Assembly (NCBI RefSeq): GCF_042477335.2
Contig: NC_091247.1
Span: forward strand, 10,143,501-10,207,500
Reading direction: 5' to 3'
From: Ovis canadensis
Taxonomy: Eukaryota; Chordata; Mammalia; Artiodactyla; Bovidae
DNA: 64,000 nucleotides
Within the stretch, counting starts at the first letter, position 1. Every line of letters begins with the position of its first letter. This document shows, piece by piece, positions 1 through 64,000 of the stretch. Under the pieces are notes generated by a model, which was given only the letters and a program-made list of their open reading frames with translations, was not told the origin of the DNA and did no database searches. Made by a program: the position numbers and the translations under genes.

Positions 1-920
1 CACAGGTCCTTGTGCGCAGCGTCACAACATGCACCAGGACAGCTACCGTCCCTGCTCTGTTTGCCTCCTTTAGCCCCCAGGGCTGCCCAAGCAGACGGTC
101 TTCCTTGTCTCTTGTCCCGCACTGTCTGTGACACACGTCCTGTCTGCCCCATAGGACGTGTGTCCTCAGGGGTCCCAGGCGGTAAGACAGAAGTAGGAGG
201 GCTGCAAGCTGTAAGGAATTTGGAGTGGGGGATGGTTCCTCTGATCACGTCGCCCAGCAAGGGACCTTCCTTTTCTCCCCTGCTAGCTCACAGGGGCCTC
301 TCTCTGTCCCACTCCAAGTGGTGGCTCAAAGTGTCACAGGGGGCCTCCGTGGGGCAAAACTCTGTGGGAAAGCTTGGACAGGTGATGTCACCTCTTTGAG
401 CTTCAAATCCCCCATCTGAAGATGGGCGGCTAGCACCCACAACATGGGACTCCATGGGAAATGCTAAGTAATATAGAGTTTACCTGGCGGAGATGCTGGT
501 GAACTGGAGCTGTCAGCCTGGGTGGGGAAGGTCCCTTTCCCTCAGCACCAACGTGTACCCCAAACACCTCCGCATCTGGGAGACTTAGCCCCTTGCCACC
601 TCCTCTACTCAGTAAGGTGCTGGAAGGGGGCTCTCCAACCCCGTCCTGCCCTCCCTGGCGTCTGGCCAGGACTGGCACCAGACTAATGCCCAGTCAGCGC
701 TGCAGAGAAGTTCTAACCAGTTGGCAAGCCCACCTGGTCCGCTGTCCTTAGAGGCTTCCATGCCGCCCACGTACCTCCTGTCCAGCGGAGCTCCTCAGAC
801 ACGGCTCCAGAAATTCCTGAAAGTATAACAGAGCAGGATCCTGTGAGGTCTTCCTGGGACAGACCCCCTCCTTGTAGCCTCTGCTGTAGCTCCTCTCCAA
901 AGGCCCTGGATAATAGTGTC
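1..920. other. Downstream intergenic flank, no gene seen
   Basis: Moderately GC-rich sequence. The open frames are short, overlap on both strands and resemble no family I recognise. No splice-bounded exon or repeat is evident. Confidence 0.5.
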
Positions 921-1319
921 TGAGGCACATTTCCTGAACTGTTTTGCAGACGCTAAAACCACCACCAAATGGAAGAAATTAACTACCTGATGATCACCAG
1001 CAGGTAGCCTGTAGCTCCCAGACCTACTGGCGCCTAAGGATTGACCATGTTAACCCCTATGACACTGCCCTGTTACCATCAGCCAGAGAATGGTGTGGAA
1101 GTTGATCTCTCACCTTGGGACGCCCCTCCCTCACCTGGCCTTTAAAAAAGCTTTGCTGAAACCCATCAGGGAGTTCAGGCTTTTTGAGCACTTGCTGTCC
1201 TGAGCTCCTTGCTTGGCGCCCTGCAGTAAACGCTGTCCTTTCCTTTCCCCACAACCCGTCATCAGTCGATTGGCTTTACTGTGTGTCAGCAAGTGGACGC
1301 AAGTACAGTGTTGGTAACA
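921..1319 (+). repeat. Probable solo LTR of an endogenous retrovirus
   Basis: The stretch ends with a typical LTR 3' half. A GCCCTGCAGTAAACGCTG segment holds a decayed AATAAA-type signal, followed by a CTTTCC-rich piece and CAACCCGTCATCAGTCGATT, and ends GGTAACA. This resembles class I ruminant LTRs. A TG start near 921 and the CA end at 1318-1319 give about 400 bp. No gag, pol or env sequence adjoins it, and no clear target-site duplication was found. The 5' border is approximate. Confidence 0.45.
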
Positions 1320-2690
1320 AAGGTACGCGTTGTGTCATAGGAGCCCCCATGTACCCTTGTGCATCTAGCTGGATGCATGGACAGGCCCCCTAATCTGCAA
1401 TGGGGTGTTTCTGGTGGCTTCCTGCTGCTGTGTTCTTTCAACTTGTGAATGGGTTGTGGGGTCCTCACTTCCCCCGTCTTGGGGTTCAGACACCTATCGG
1501 TCTCTCCAGCACCCTGTATGCTTTCTGAACAAGGGCTAGGTCCAGGAAGCCCCTTGAGGGTAGAGGCCTGATTTCACTGTGCTCTGGATTGAGAGCTTAA
1601 CCCATTTCTTTCCCCAGAAAAAGTACCTGGTGAAATCTATCAGATCAATACATTTCACCCACTTTGGAGGGAGACCTAAGAGCCTTGGGGCCCAAGCCTT
1701 GCCCCCGTTTCCTTATCTATGAAGCCAGGGTGCTTCTGGCCTCCGCTAGAGGGGTACTGAAGAGCAGAGGAGTTATGTACAAGTGCCTCCGAAACTAGCT
1801 TCTGGGAAAGCAATTGCTGTTTTCATCGAGGCCTCCCCAGAATACAGACTCATATCCTTCCCTTCTTAAGTGTTGTCAGTCATCGTGTGAATCTCCAACG
1901 CTGCTATGTGCCTTTCTCACTAGGCTGGCCCAAGAGGAGCCCTGGGGTGGGTCTCAGGAAATGTGTTTCTAGACTGTAAAGAGAGGTATGTGTGTGTGCA
2001 TGTGTGTCTGGTTTCCACAGGATATTTTTTCAAAACCATACAGCGTAGCAATGGTTTTATGTACAAAGATAAGAAAGGCTGACCCATAAGCTAATTGAAT
2101 CATGCAAATAACTGCTTAGCCAGGGAAGAGATTCCTACAGGCAGGCGAGAGCCTGCTCAAGGGAGGACAGCTTTGAGGGCAATCTATTTTATAAAGTTTA
2201 CTCTCACAGTGTAACTGCCTCAAGATTAATGCGAACGGTGGCCCTAGCCCTTGTTTTGCCTGGCTCAACCAACTGAAATAGTAAAACAGTTGTATTTATC
2301 AGAGACAATTTGCTGCAACTGATTAACATTAATCTGATTTCCTGTGAGTCGATTTCCTCGAGATATAGTAAACAGGCCAATTACCTGCTATCGACTTCTT
2401 TTATTACAAAGCTTTAGATATTAGCGACAGATGGACATGTAAATACATGGAGTTTCTGACAATGTGAACAAAAAACAATGTTTAATCCGGCTAAAGGATT
2501 TCTAGTTGGTCTTACATCTTATCAGTTTAGTTTTCAAAGGTATGCTAAGAGAAGTTGTGGGTTTTTTTTTTTTCCTGAAGCTCACTCTTTTTGGACAAAC
2601 TTTCATCTGTTGTAAACTGGTATCTCACTGAAGTTAGGAAAGCAAATAAGTGAATGTGACAAGACTGTTTATTTAAAAATTACCAAACAA
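1320..2690. other. Repeat-poor downstream flank with candidate conserved element
   Basis: No gene is seen. From about 2080 to 2520 the sequence is AT-rich and complex, without recognisable repeats. It carries homeodomain-like cores (TGATTAACATTAATC near 2320, CCAATTACC near 2378). I suspect a conserved non-coding element. Confidence 0.35.
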
Positions 2691-3180
2691 GGGACTTCCC
2701 TGGTGATCTAGTGATTAAGAATTCACCTTGCAATGCAGGGGACGCAGGTTTGATTCCCAGTCAGAGAACTAAGTGGAGAAGGAAACGGCAACCCACTCCA
2801 GTACTCTTGCCTGGAGAATCTCGTGGACGGAGGAGCCTTGGTGGGCTGCTGTTCATGGGGTCACACAGAGTCAGACATGACTGAAGCGACTTAGCATGCA
2901 TGCATGCATTGGAGAAGGAAATGGCAACCCACTCCAGTATTCTTGCCTGGGGAATCCCAGGGACAGAGGAGCCTGGTAGGCTGCTATCTATGCGGTAGTA
3001 CAGAGTTGGACACGTCTGAAGTGACTTAGCAGCAGCAGGGAACTAAGATCCTATACGCCATGGAGCAACTGAGCTAATGCATCACAATTTGAGAGTCCTT
3101 ATGCCACACACACACACAAAAAAAGATACTGTGTGCCCCAGGACCCCATGCAGCCAAATAAATAAAAATTAATATTAAAA
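2691..3180 (+). repeat. CHR-type tRNA-derived SINE, split by a Bov-A2
   Basis: It begins GGGACTTCCCTGGTGATC and ends near 3180 with an A-rich tail containing CCAAATAAATAAAAATTAA. The middle is interrupted by a Bov-A2 element. Both halves together read as one cetartiodactyl CHR-like SINE. Confidence 0.75.
2774..3039 (+). mobile_element. Bov-A2 SINE (dimer)
   Basis: Two Bov-A units, each beginning TGGAGAAGGAAA(C/T)GGCAACCC, joined by a TGCATGCATGCAT stretch and ending in CAGCAGCAG. GAACTAAG flanks both sides (2766-2773 and 3040-3047) as an 8-bp target-site duplication. Confidence 0.88.
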
Positions 3181-3264
3181 ACTATTACTGAACAGGTCTT
3201 TGCATCCAGCAGGTGTCAGATGCATCATTAGGTCAGGAGAGAGTGAGCTACAAGAATACACACA

Positions 3265-3415
3265 GACCTGGGTTCCAAGCATGGCCTTTGTTGGCCTAGG
3301 CCTTTGACTTTGTGGCACCTGCTTAACTTTTATGAACTGCAGTTTCCTCACCTGTGAAACGGGGATGGTATTTTCCTTGCAGTATTCTTACAGCGTGTCA
3401 AGTGAGGACACCTCA
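3265..3415 (-). repeat. MIR-like SINE remnant
   Basis: GACCTGGGTTCCAAG, then TTTCCTCACCTGTGAAACGG, spaced as in a reversed MIR. It is diverged and the borders are approximate. Confidence 0.4.
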
Positions 3416-3622
3416 TACTGGTCTGGCAGCCGACCTAGAGCCTGCAGAGTGTGGTCAGCCACTCCAGCCTCATCTGGACTCACCTCCGAGTCCCTCTCTC
3501 ACAGGTTACGCATTTACATGCTCAGGCCGGCTTCTAGGTGGGTTTTCTCCTCTGCCTGCACAGACTGACTCACGTTGTGGGGTAAGAAACTTGCATCAAC
3601 ATTTAATGATGAAAGCAAAAAG

Positions 3623-3628
3623 TTTATT
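3623..3628 (-). terminator. PBX3: Distal poly(A) signal of PBX3
   Basis: Minus-strand AATAAA, with an ATTAAA 16 nt further on (3607-3602). It gives a 3' UTR of about 1.45 kb and is followed by unrelated flank with a MIR and a CHR SINE. Confidence 0.6.
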
Positions 3629-3827
3629 CATGTTTGAAACTACATATAACTACCACGAGGAAGACTTTTTCAATCCAGGGTGTAATCCAGTTAGAAAGGA
3701 ACACGAAACGTTTTTAATACATTAGAATCACCGCCACAAATTATTTTCATGACTCAATCAGTTTCAGAATCGCATACAATACAAAAAGAGAGAAAGGAGA
3801 GGGGGCCCTATTACACAGGGTGAAATA

Positions 3828-3837
3828 TACAGTACTG
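3828..3837 (-). promoter_or_regulatory. miR-101 seed match in PBX3 3' UTR
   Basis: The plus strand reads TACAGTACTG, equal to guide nucleotides 1-10 of miR-101-3p. Pairing stops at position 11. The site lies about 95 nt from the miR-181 match. Confidence 0.45.
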
Positions 3838-3921
3838 AATACTGAAATCTGAATGCATCACAATTAGTCATCGCTTTTTTTTTTCTTTTTCTTTTTTGCA
3901 TGGATTAGTAACAAGATGAAG

Positions 3922-3930
3922 AACATTCAA
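3922..3930 (-). promoter_or_regulatory. miR-181 seed match in PBX3 3' UTR
   Basis: The plus strand reads AACATTCAA, equal to guide nucleotides 1-9 of miR-181a, so the transcript contains TGAATGTT. Down-regulation of PBX3 by miR-181 is reported in leukaemia studies. Which site they mapped I cannot verify here. Confidence 0.5.
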
Positions 3931-4143
3931 AATGCTTCTCAGTATTTACAACAGTTTTACTGATCCTGTGTTAATTTAAGACCCAATGTTTCCACTCTCA
4001 GTTTTTTAAAAGTTGCGAATGCAACCCTGATTTTTCTTTTAAAAGATTACAATGTACATTACATTTTATGAAGAGAAACAAAGAGTTAATTACAAGATGC
4101 AAAAAGATAAGAAAGAGACAAACTACAGCGTGAGTATTGTTCA

Positions 4144-4150
4144 GAGGTAG
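4144..4150 (-). promoter_or_regulatory. let-7 seed match in PBX3 3' UTR
   Basis: The plus strand reads GAGGTAGTA, identical to let-7 guide nucleotides 2-10, so the transcript has CTACCTC with extra pairing beyond the seed. The base opposite guide position 1 is not A, so the site is 7mer-m8 class. Confidence 0.55.
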
Positions 4151-4594
4151 TAAGTGAGCACTCTAAGCTACAGAACATGTTGAAATTCTATTGGTTCGTA
4201 TGAGTTCGCATGAGGTAATTAAGCTGTGTTTTGATTGGTGAGATGTATAAATACTCTTTTGCTACACTATATACAACACTCCAGAGAGCAGGGCCTTTGT
4301 GTGGATGCCCAGAGGACGTAGCAAACCTTGACAAGTCTGTGCAGCACCCAGCGCACACCGTAAAACCCCCAGACGGATCTCGTGGTCACCTGTATCAGCA
4401 GCAAGGATCTTCATCTCTCAGAACAATCTGGATCCATAATGTCATTACCGAGCAGACTCTGGGAACTGGTGCTTTCAGAGAGAGAAAAGATGCTACCGGT
4501 CTCTGATCTAATTATAACATAAGAAATCGAAACACAAGTGTGACGAGGAAGATTCTTAAACACAACCATCATTAACAGTTAGCCAAACAGCTCC

Positions 4595-4600
4595 TTTATT
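4595..4600 (-). terminator. PBX3: Possible proximal poly(A) signal of PBX3
   Basis: Minus-strand AATAAA (GGAATAAAGG) 458 nt after the stop codon. Its use would give a short 3' UTR without the let-7, miR-181 and miR-101 matches. Nothing in the sequence proves use. Confidence 0.3.
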
Positions 4601-5057
4601 CCAACTCCATTAGTGATATGAAAGAAGGACAATCCAAGTCTGCGATGGAAATATGCAAGAAGTTCAATTTAGGTGAGGTGAGTCTTTGTATCTGCTTTAA
4701 CGATTGAGGTTTAGCATATATGGTACTTTTTTACCCTTAAGGCCAAGTAATTGGCAAGTGAGAAACCATTCATGTAAAATATTGATAATAAATTATGATA
4801 AAATAGCTACAGGACTGTCAACAATGTTAAACCTTGGCCTAATTGGATAAAGTGCTTTTTTAACATTGTGTGTTTTTTAAGTATAAATACAAATGATTAT
4901 GATTCCTTAAAAAACAGATTTACCAAGTTCTCTAATAAGACAAGGTTTTACAGTAAAGCTGTAGATGGTGGGCTACAAAAAGCGCTTTCCTTTTCCTCCT
5001 ATTGCTCTGAATGCACGGATCAAGGCATGTCAGCTCAGGGAAAAGTGTTGCCGGAGA

Positions 5058-59236
<54,179 letters not shown>

Positions 59237-59240
59237 CTTC

Positions 59241-59276
59241 AAGGAAAGAGAGAGAGAGACAGAGAGAGAAGAAGCG
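59241..59276. repeat. (GA)n tract forming the exon 3 pyrimidine tract
   Basis: Plus-strand AAAGAGAGAGAGAGACAG then AGAGAGAAGAAG, which on the PBX3 strand is a CT-rich tract ending 4 nt from the exon 3 acceptor. Confidence 0.85.
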
Positions 59277-59279
59277 AGA

Positions 59280-62200
59280 AACAGGACAAATAGTGTGAGT
59301 ATTTTATTTATTTGAGTAAATGATCAAACAACATCAGTGCACTACAATTCATGCTGAGAATTTCATTGTTTGCATTTTATCAGTAAGTACCAGTAAGTAT
59401 GAAAATTCTTATTTCTATGAAATGTCTAATATCACTCTCTCTCAATATATTCTGATTAGATCCTTGGAAAAAGGTAACCCTGGCTTCTCAGAATATTCTA
59501 ACACCCAATCTTCCCAGGTTTAGATGATTTAAGCAAAAATGGGAAGGGGGTAAAATTTTCAAGATTTTTACAAAGAAAAAAATAATTCCAAGGATACGAA
59601 ACAAACCCATCAAAAGGCAGTTATTCTGTTTCTCCATACTGTTGGAAGGACAGAATTTAAAATCCCATAATATATTCACAAGCTATATTCAAAAATTAGA
59701 AAATAAACAGGATTAGATGGGCTTTTCCATCATTTAATTTCAGGGACAGAAAAGAAATACATACATTATGAGGTAATTAGCTATGCTTTTAAAACATATA
59801 TTATTAAATGAATTTGTTAAGCAATCGCCATCAAACCAGGACACTAAATACGGGATTAAAAATATACCATCAACATGGCAATGCAGTGCTGGGCACAGTA
59901 GTCTCAATCTAATTTTGCTTTTAAATCAAGAACTTCCTAAGTGATGCCCAGTCAGCAACCTCATCTGAGTATTATAGATCACAGCTGACAATTCATAGGT
60001 TTAATCAGGTCACATAGGCTTTCTGCCAAGACGTTTTCAACAACACAGAAGACAGAAGTTTTAAAATAATTATCACAGTATAAAAAGCACTGGAGTCATG
60101 ACAGCTCAAAATCAGCATTTTCATTAATGTGTAACATAATCTAAAATATCCCAGCCCAATTAACCTCTGTAAATCTGTTTAAAAGCAGGATGCCCACACT
60201 AGTTACAAAGCATCTTGGGGAAGGAGGGAATGGAAGTTGGCATCTTGCATGTCTGCATTTGGATTCTGTCTTTTGCGTCTGTGCCTGTTGTTGTTTATCC
60301 ACAGTGGTGCACACTCTGTGTCTAGTGTAACTTACATGACAGTAACATCTATAAGCTGCCAAGTACTCAACTGAGCACCAGCTCTGCGATTTTATATGCT
60401 AACCTAAAACCACCATCAATTCTCTTTAAGAACAGATTTCATTCCTAGATGCCCTGAATTATACCCACAGCATGACTGAGCCCTTGGTTGTCTTAACTCA
60501 AATGCACAACTTTAATTTCCTCCCTCAAAACACTTTAAAGCTGTCACTTTCATTTAAAAATATACTTCAGAATAATTTCAACTGGGTAATAAAACTAACT
60601 GACAATAATTTAAAATTATATCTGTTGCCTGTTCTGAGGTAAATAAATAAGGGTTGAAAACTACAATGTACTAAGACTATAAATTCATTTAGGAAACCAA
60701 AAAGTTAGATAATTCTCTTAAATAAGATAAAAATCAGTATCGACACATTGCTGATAATTAAGGATAGACTAACAGGTATTTGCTATTTCTTTTAGATCTA
60801 AGAGAAACTGCTAAATATTGGCTACATTAATATTTCTAATTTAGCATCTTTGATTTTCTTCCCTTCACTTTGTTATATGTTAAAATTTCATGGCCTAGAA
60901 TTCTTATAGTTTCACATGCCAAGTGTTTTGTGCATTTGGCATGAAGTAAGGACTCACTGAGTAACCTCTTATTTTGGGCTCTGTTTCATTTTTATACCAT
61001 TTGTTTGGGAGTTCCTTAAGTTTCTTCTTTTTAAATTAAATTTTGCTCATATATTTCCTTTTTATATTTATAGCTACTGATGTTTCTCCTGGAAATGTGG
61101 ATTTTAATCTACCTTTAAGGTTCTTCCAGGTTTCTAGTTTTCCCCCTGTAGTTATACACCATGGATATTGGTGAGGCTCTTTAATAGTAAATCAACATAC
61201 AGACTCAAGCTATTACACTCCCCTGAACAGTATAGCAAACAAGAGAAGATGCTCAATGACTAATACACAAGGAAATAGACTATATGGGAGATAGAAGAAG
61301 GAAATGTGTCAGGAAGAAATGCAAAGGACAGAAAGTAATCACCTATGTATGGCACTTATATATACATACCTAATATATATATAAAACCACCATACCAATA
61401 GGAAGCAACCCTTACACTCAGTAACAGTAGACACATATAAAAATAAGTATGTACTTTCAGCTATCATAACATTCTCCCCTTGCAATGAATAATAACTCTT
61501 CTAAAATCATAAGTAAATCAACACAAAGTTCATACTCCTTTGGATCAAAAGTACTAGAGCACTTCACAGTATGGCAATATTGAGGCTATTTATCAACACT
61601 GAAATCATTTTTGTAACTACAGTTGGAAAAGTGAATGGATTTTTTCTCTATTAATCAAAGTCATGATTACAAATTTTTAAATAGCAATAATACAGTTTCC
61701 AAAATTATTTTTAATTTGAATATTTCTATTCATTTTCTTACTTTATGTTCAAATTACTATTTTATTTCTCATCCTACCTCCCTCACTGTTACTTAGCTTA
61801 CCAACCTGCCAAAGTCACACCTTCTGATATGATGGCTTCCAATCATAACACCCATTCCCCGACACACCTATAAACATCATAAAAAATCTAAATTTGCAAG
61901 AGCCGATGAATCAAACACTGTGATGATCAAAAGATCTTGATATCTTCACAGTGAAACTTGGGAAAACAATAATTTAAAAATTGATCCGTGTTGTCTTTAA
62001 TCCAAAACATACACAGGGACAGTGGTTTTCAGAGGTTTATAAAACTTTTACATCTGGACTCCTTGGTTATCATAGCATTATAAAGTTAAAACAACAACCC
62101 CATTTGGAATCTACTTAGAACCATAATATTCATTTCAGTATTTCTAAGATTTAGACAAATCATACAAACAAAGTAAAACATTGTTTAACAATGAACTTGG

Positions 62201-64000
62201 CTTTGTTATAAGCCCATGGTTTTTGCATATCTTTCAGCAAATCCTAATTAGCTGTCTTTCAACATGCTGTGCACCTGCCCCACAGATAATGGGAGAGAGC
62301 ATCTGCATAGACGACTGCATTCGGAGGGCAATAAATAAATTACGGGTCAAAATTATTACAAAGCTTTCTCCGAATAAACGCATACCCTTCACAATACTAA
62401 GCTGCAGATGTGAGAAGTACCTAAAGCCCACTCAAATGGTATGATTACGGGGCTGTTTGAGTTTAATAATCTGACTGTAATTCAGGCATTTTCAACAGCT
62501 CATTAAGGGTTCATTAATATATAGGCGAGCTTTTGAATTATAAATAAGCAGATTAGAAATCAGTGGTGGCTGGATTGCACAGTAGTAGCCTCTCTAACAG
62601 AACAACACTGTAACACAATGAAGGCTTGACCTAAAAGGATGAGGTAAGAACACAGGGCACCAACTAAGCTCTGAGGCTCCATCACTTCAGGGACCAAGCC
62701 TGCTAGACCATAACTAACCTCCGTTCACCCAGGACTGAGAATAGCTTCAGACCACGGCCACTTCAAATGTGTTCTACACATGCACGTGAATTAAGCATAA
62801 CTAAGATCTAACTTGACAATATTTCCACAAAGAAGACATACACTATCCATAGTAATGATAAAATTATCAGATCATTTTTATTTTGTGAAGAGTATATTTT
62901 CAGACTTGCTGAGAAACAACAATCTATTATGGAAACTTAAGTTGTTTGATTATAACCACCCCTCCCCCAATAAGCATATTGTAAAAGTAGATCCCAAATT
63001 ATTCATAAGCTTAGGCCCATGAAATCTGTGTAATTTTGTCCTCAGATGGACTTGTTCTTGATTCATTCAACTACCACGCCACAGTCTTAGCTCAGAGGAA
63101 AATGTTTTAGCAAGAGTACTGTGTAAAACAAAGCCAGATTAGATATTTTTAGCAGGCCCTGAGTTCTTGACTGCTTTGAAACCAATGACAGTTTAAAAGA
63201 AAGAAGCAGGACTGTGGTCTGAAGTTACAAAGATGATTAAAGAAAATACCAACTTTATTTTCCGTTTCTGTTTAAAATGCTTTCTTCATTTTAGAATCAA
63301 GTTAGCCACAGTGTGAGAAACATAACCTAATTGCAGATAAAGAAGAGAAATTAATATAGACGTATTGCCACTTTTCTTCCCGAACATAAAAAGGTAAAAT
63401 AATTTTCCACCTGAAATCCTTAAGTAAGAAGCAGTTTTAAGTATGAAACAGAAGATCTGGAAATGAAATGAAGGTCACAAGCCCTGAAGTTATAAAATCT
63501 CATTTGAAACAATTACTTTTTGGTTGTGAAAACTGAAATATAATTTGGAAACAAAGTAAAGAAAGATACTGAAAAACAATCCCTCAAGGCTCCATTATCT
63601 AAACTAGGTGCAGTATGGGGGTGAGGAGGAAGGTCAGAGCTCTCAGACAAAAAGCAGGTGGACTAGAGATAGGGCTAAGTAATAGCCAAGCCCAAGTCCA
63701 GGGAAGGCAGACCCTTGTATGAGGTCTGACTAGCTAAGAGACATCAACATTAACGACGACAACAAAAAAGCCTATGGAACTGTATCAGCATCTCCTAAAG
63801 AAAGGTCTGGAATAACATTTGCACCTGAATTTCACACTCTCCTTCTTAGGTCTAAAGTTGAAACCTGTAATGAAAGAGAAGAATCATAATATTTTGTAGA
63901 TATCAATAGATGCAACTATAAAGACAACTAATTTTTAAGACATTATGAGGAAGTGTCAGATGATCTAGTTGTCTATCACAGCCCACAGCCCCATGCCCAT
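59280..64000 (-). other. PBX3: PBX3 intron 2 (partial)
   Basis: 4.7 kb of largely unique AT-rich sequence without a recognised young repeat, which is unusual beside the SINE-rich intron 5. The part from about 62160 to 62620 looks conserved, with homeodomain-like CTAATTAGC and ATAAATAAATTACGG. No coding exon was found. Confidence 0.5.

Larger units (their letters stand above)
3605..5057 (-). other. PBX3: PBX3 3' untranslated region (left end approximate)
   Basis: About 1.45 kb of AT-rich, repeat-free sequence follows the stop codon. The left end is set by the AATAAA at 3628-3623, with cleavage expected 10-25 nt beyond. A second AATAAA lies much closer to the stop (4600-4595). Seed matches on the transcript to let-7 (4144-4150), miR-181 (3923-3929) and miR-101 (3828-3837) lie between the two signals. 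Confidence 0.75.

Overview
This is nuclear DNA from a ruminant mammal. Spliced vertebrate exons with GT-AG borders lie among Bov-tA, Bov-A2, BovB and CHR-type retroposons, and that repeat set belongs to ruminants. I cannot name the species from the sequence. The only protein-coding gene I can support is PBX3, a TALE homeobox transcription factor, on the minus strand. The window holds its last seven exons. By comparison with the known nine-exon gene these are exons 3 to 9, and every border is in frame. Exons 1 and 2, the start codon and the promoter lie beyond position 64000.

Layout from the right, in the direction of transcription: part of intron 2 (59237-64000), exon 3 (58995-59236), an 11.7 kb intron, exon 4 (47077-47267), a 6.2 kb intron, exon 5 (40720-40855), a 30 kb intron, exon 6 (10404-10569), exon 7 (8794-8906), exon 8 (7930-8019) and exon 9, whose coding part is 5058-5150. 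The 3' UTR probably ends near 3605. Positions 1 to about 3600 are the downstream flank. No other gene, RNA gene or CRISPR array was found.

The exons encode the end of the PBC-A region, an alanine linker, PBC-B, the complete three-residue-loop homeodomain and the C-terminal tail. PBX3 binds DNA together with HOX and MEIS/PREP proteins. Diagnostic residues fit PBX3 and not PBX1, for example [17 protein letters not shown] and [15 protein letters not shown].

The introns and flank carry layered mobile elements: L2, MIR, old L1 and hAT relics at the bottom, a ruminant L1 with a 5' inversion, three BovB fragments plus a short tail, CHR-type SINEs, and Bov-tA and Bov-A2 SINEs on top. Several nested insertions have clear target-site duplications. 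Repeat-poor stretches that look like conserved non-coding DNA are listed as candidates only.

I found no new biological system of the kind the task hints at. The observations most worth checking are a duplicated splice donor 24 nt apart after exon 8, the frame-changing skip of exon 7, let-7, miR-181 and miR-101 matches that lie beyond a possible early poly(A) signal, an unexplained inverted repeat of about 85 bp in intron 5, and a perfect 44 bp tandem duplication near exon 6.
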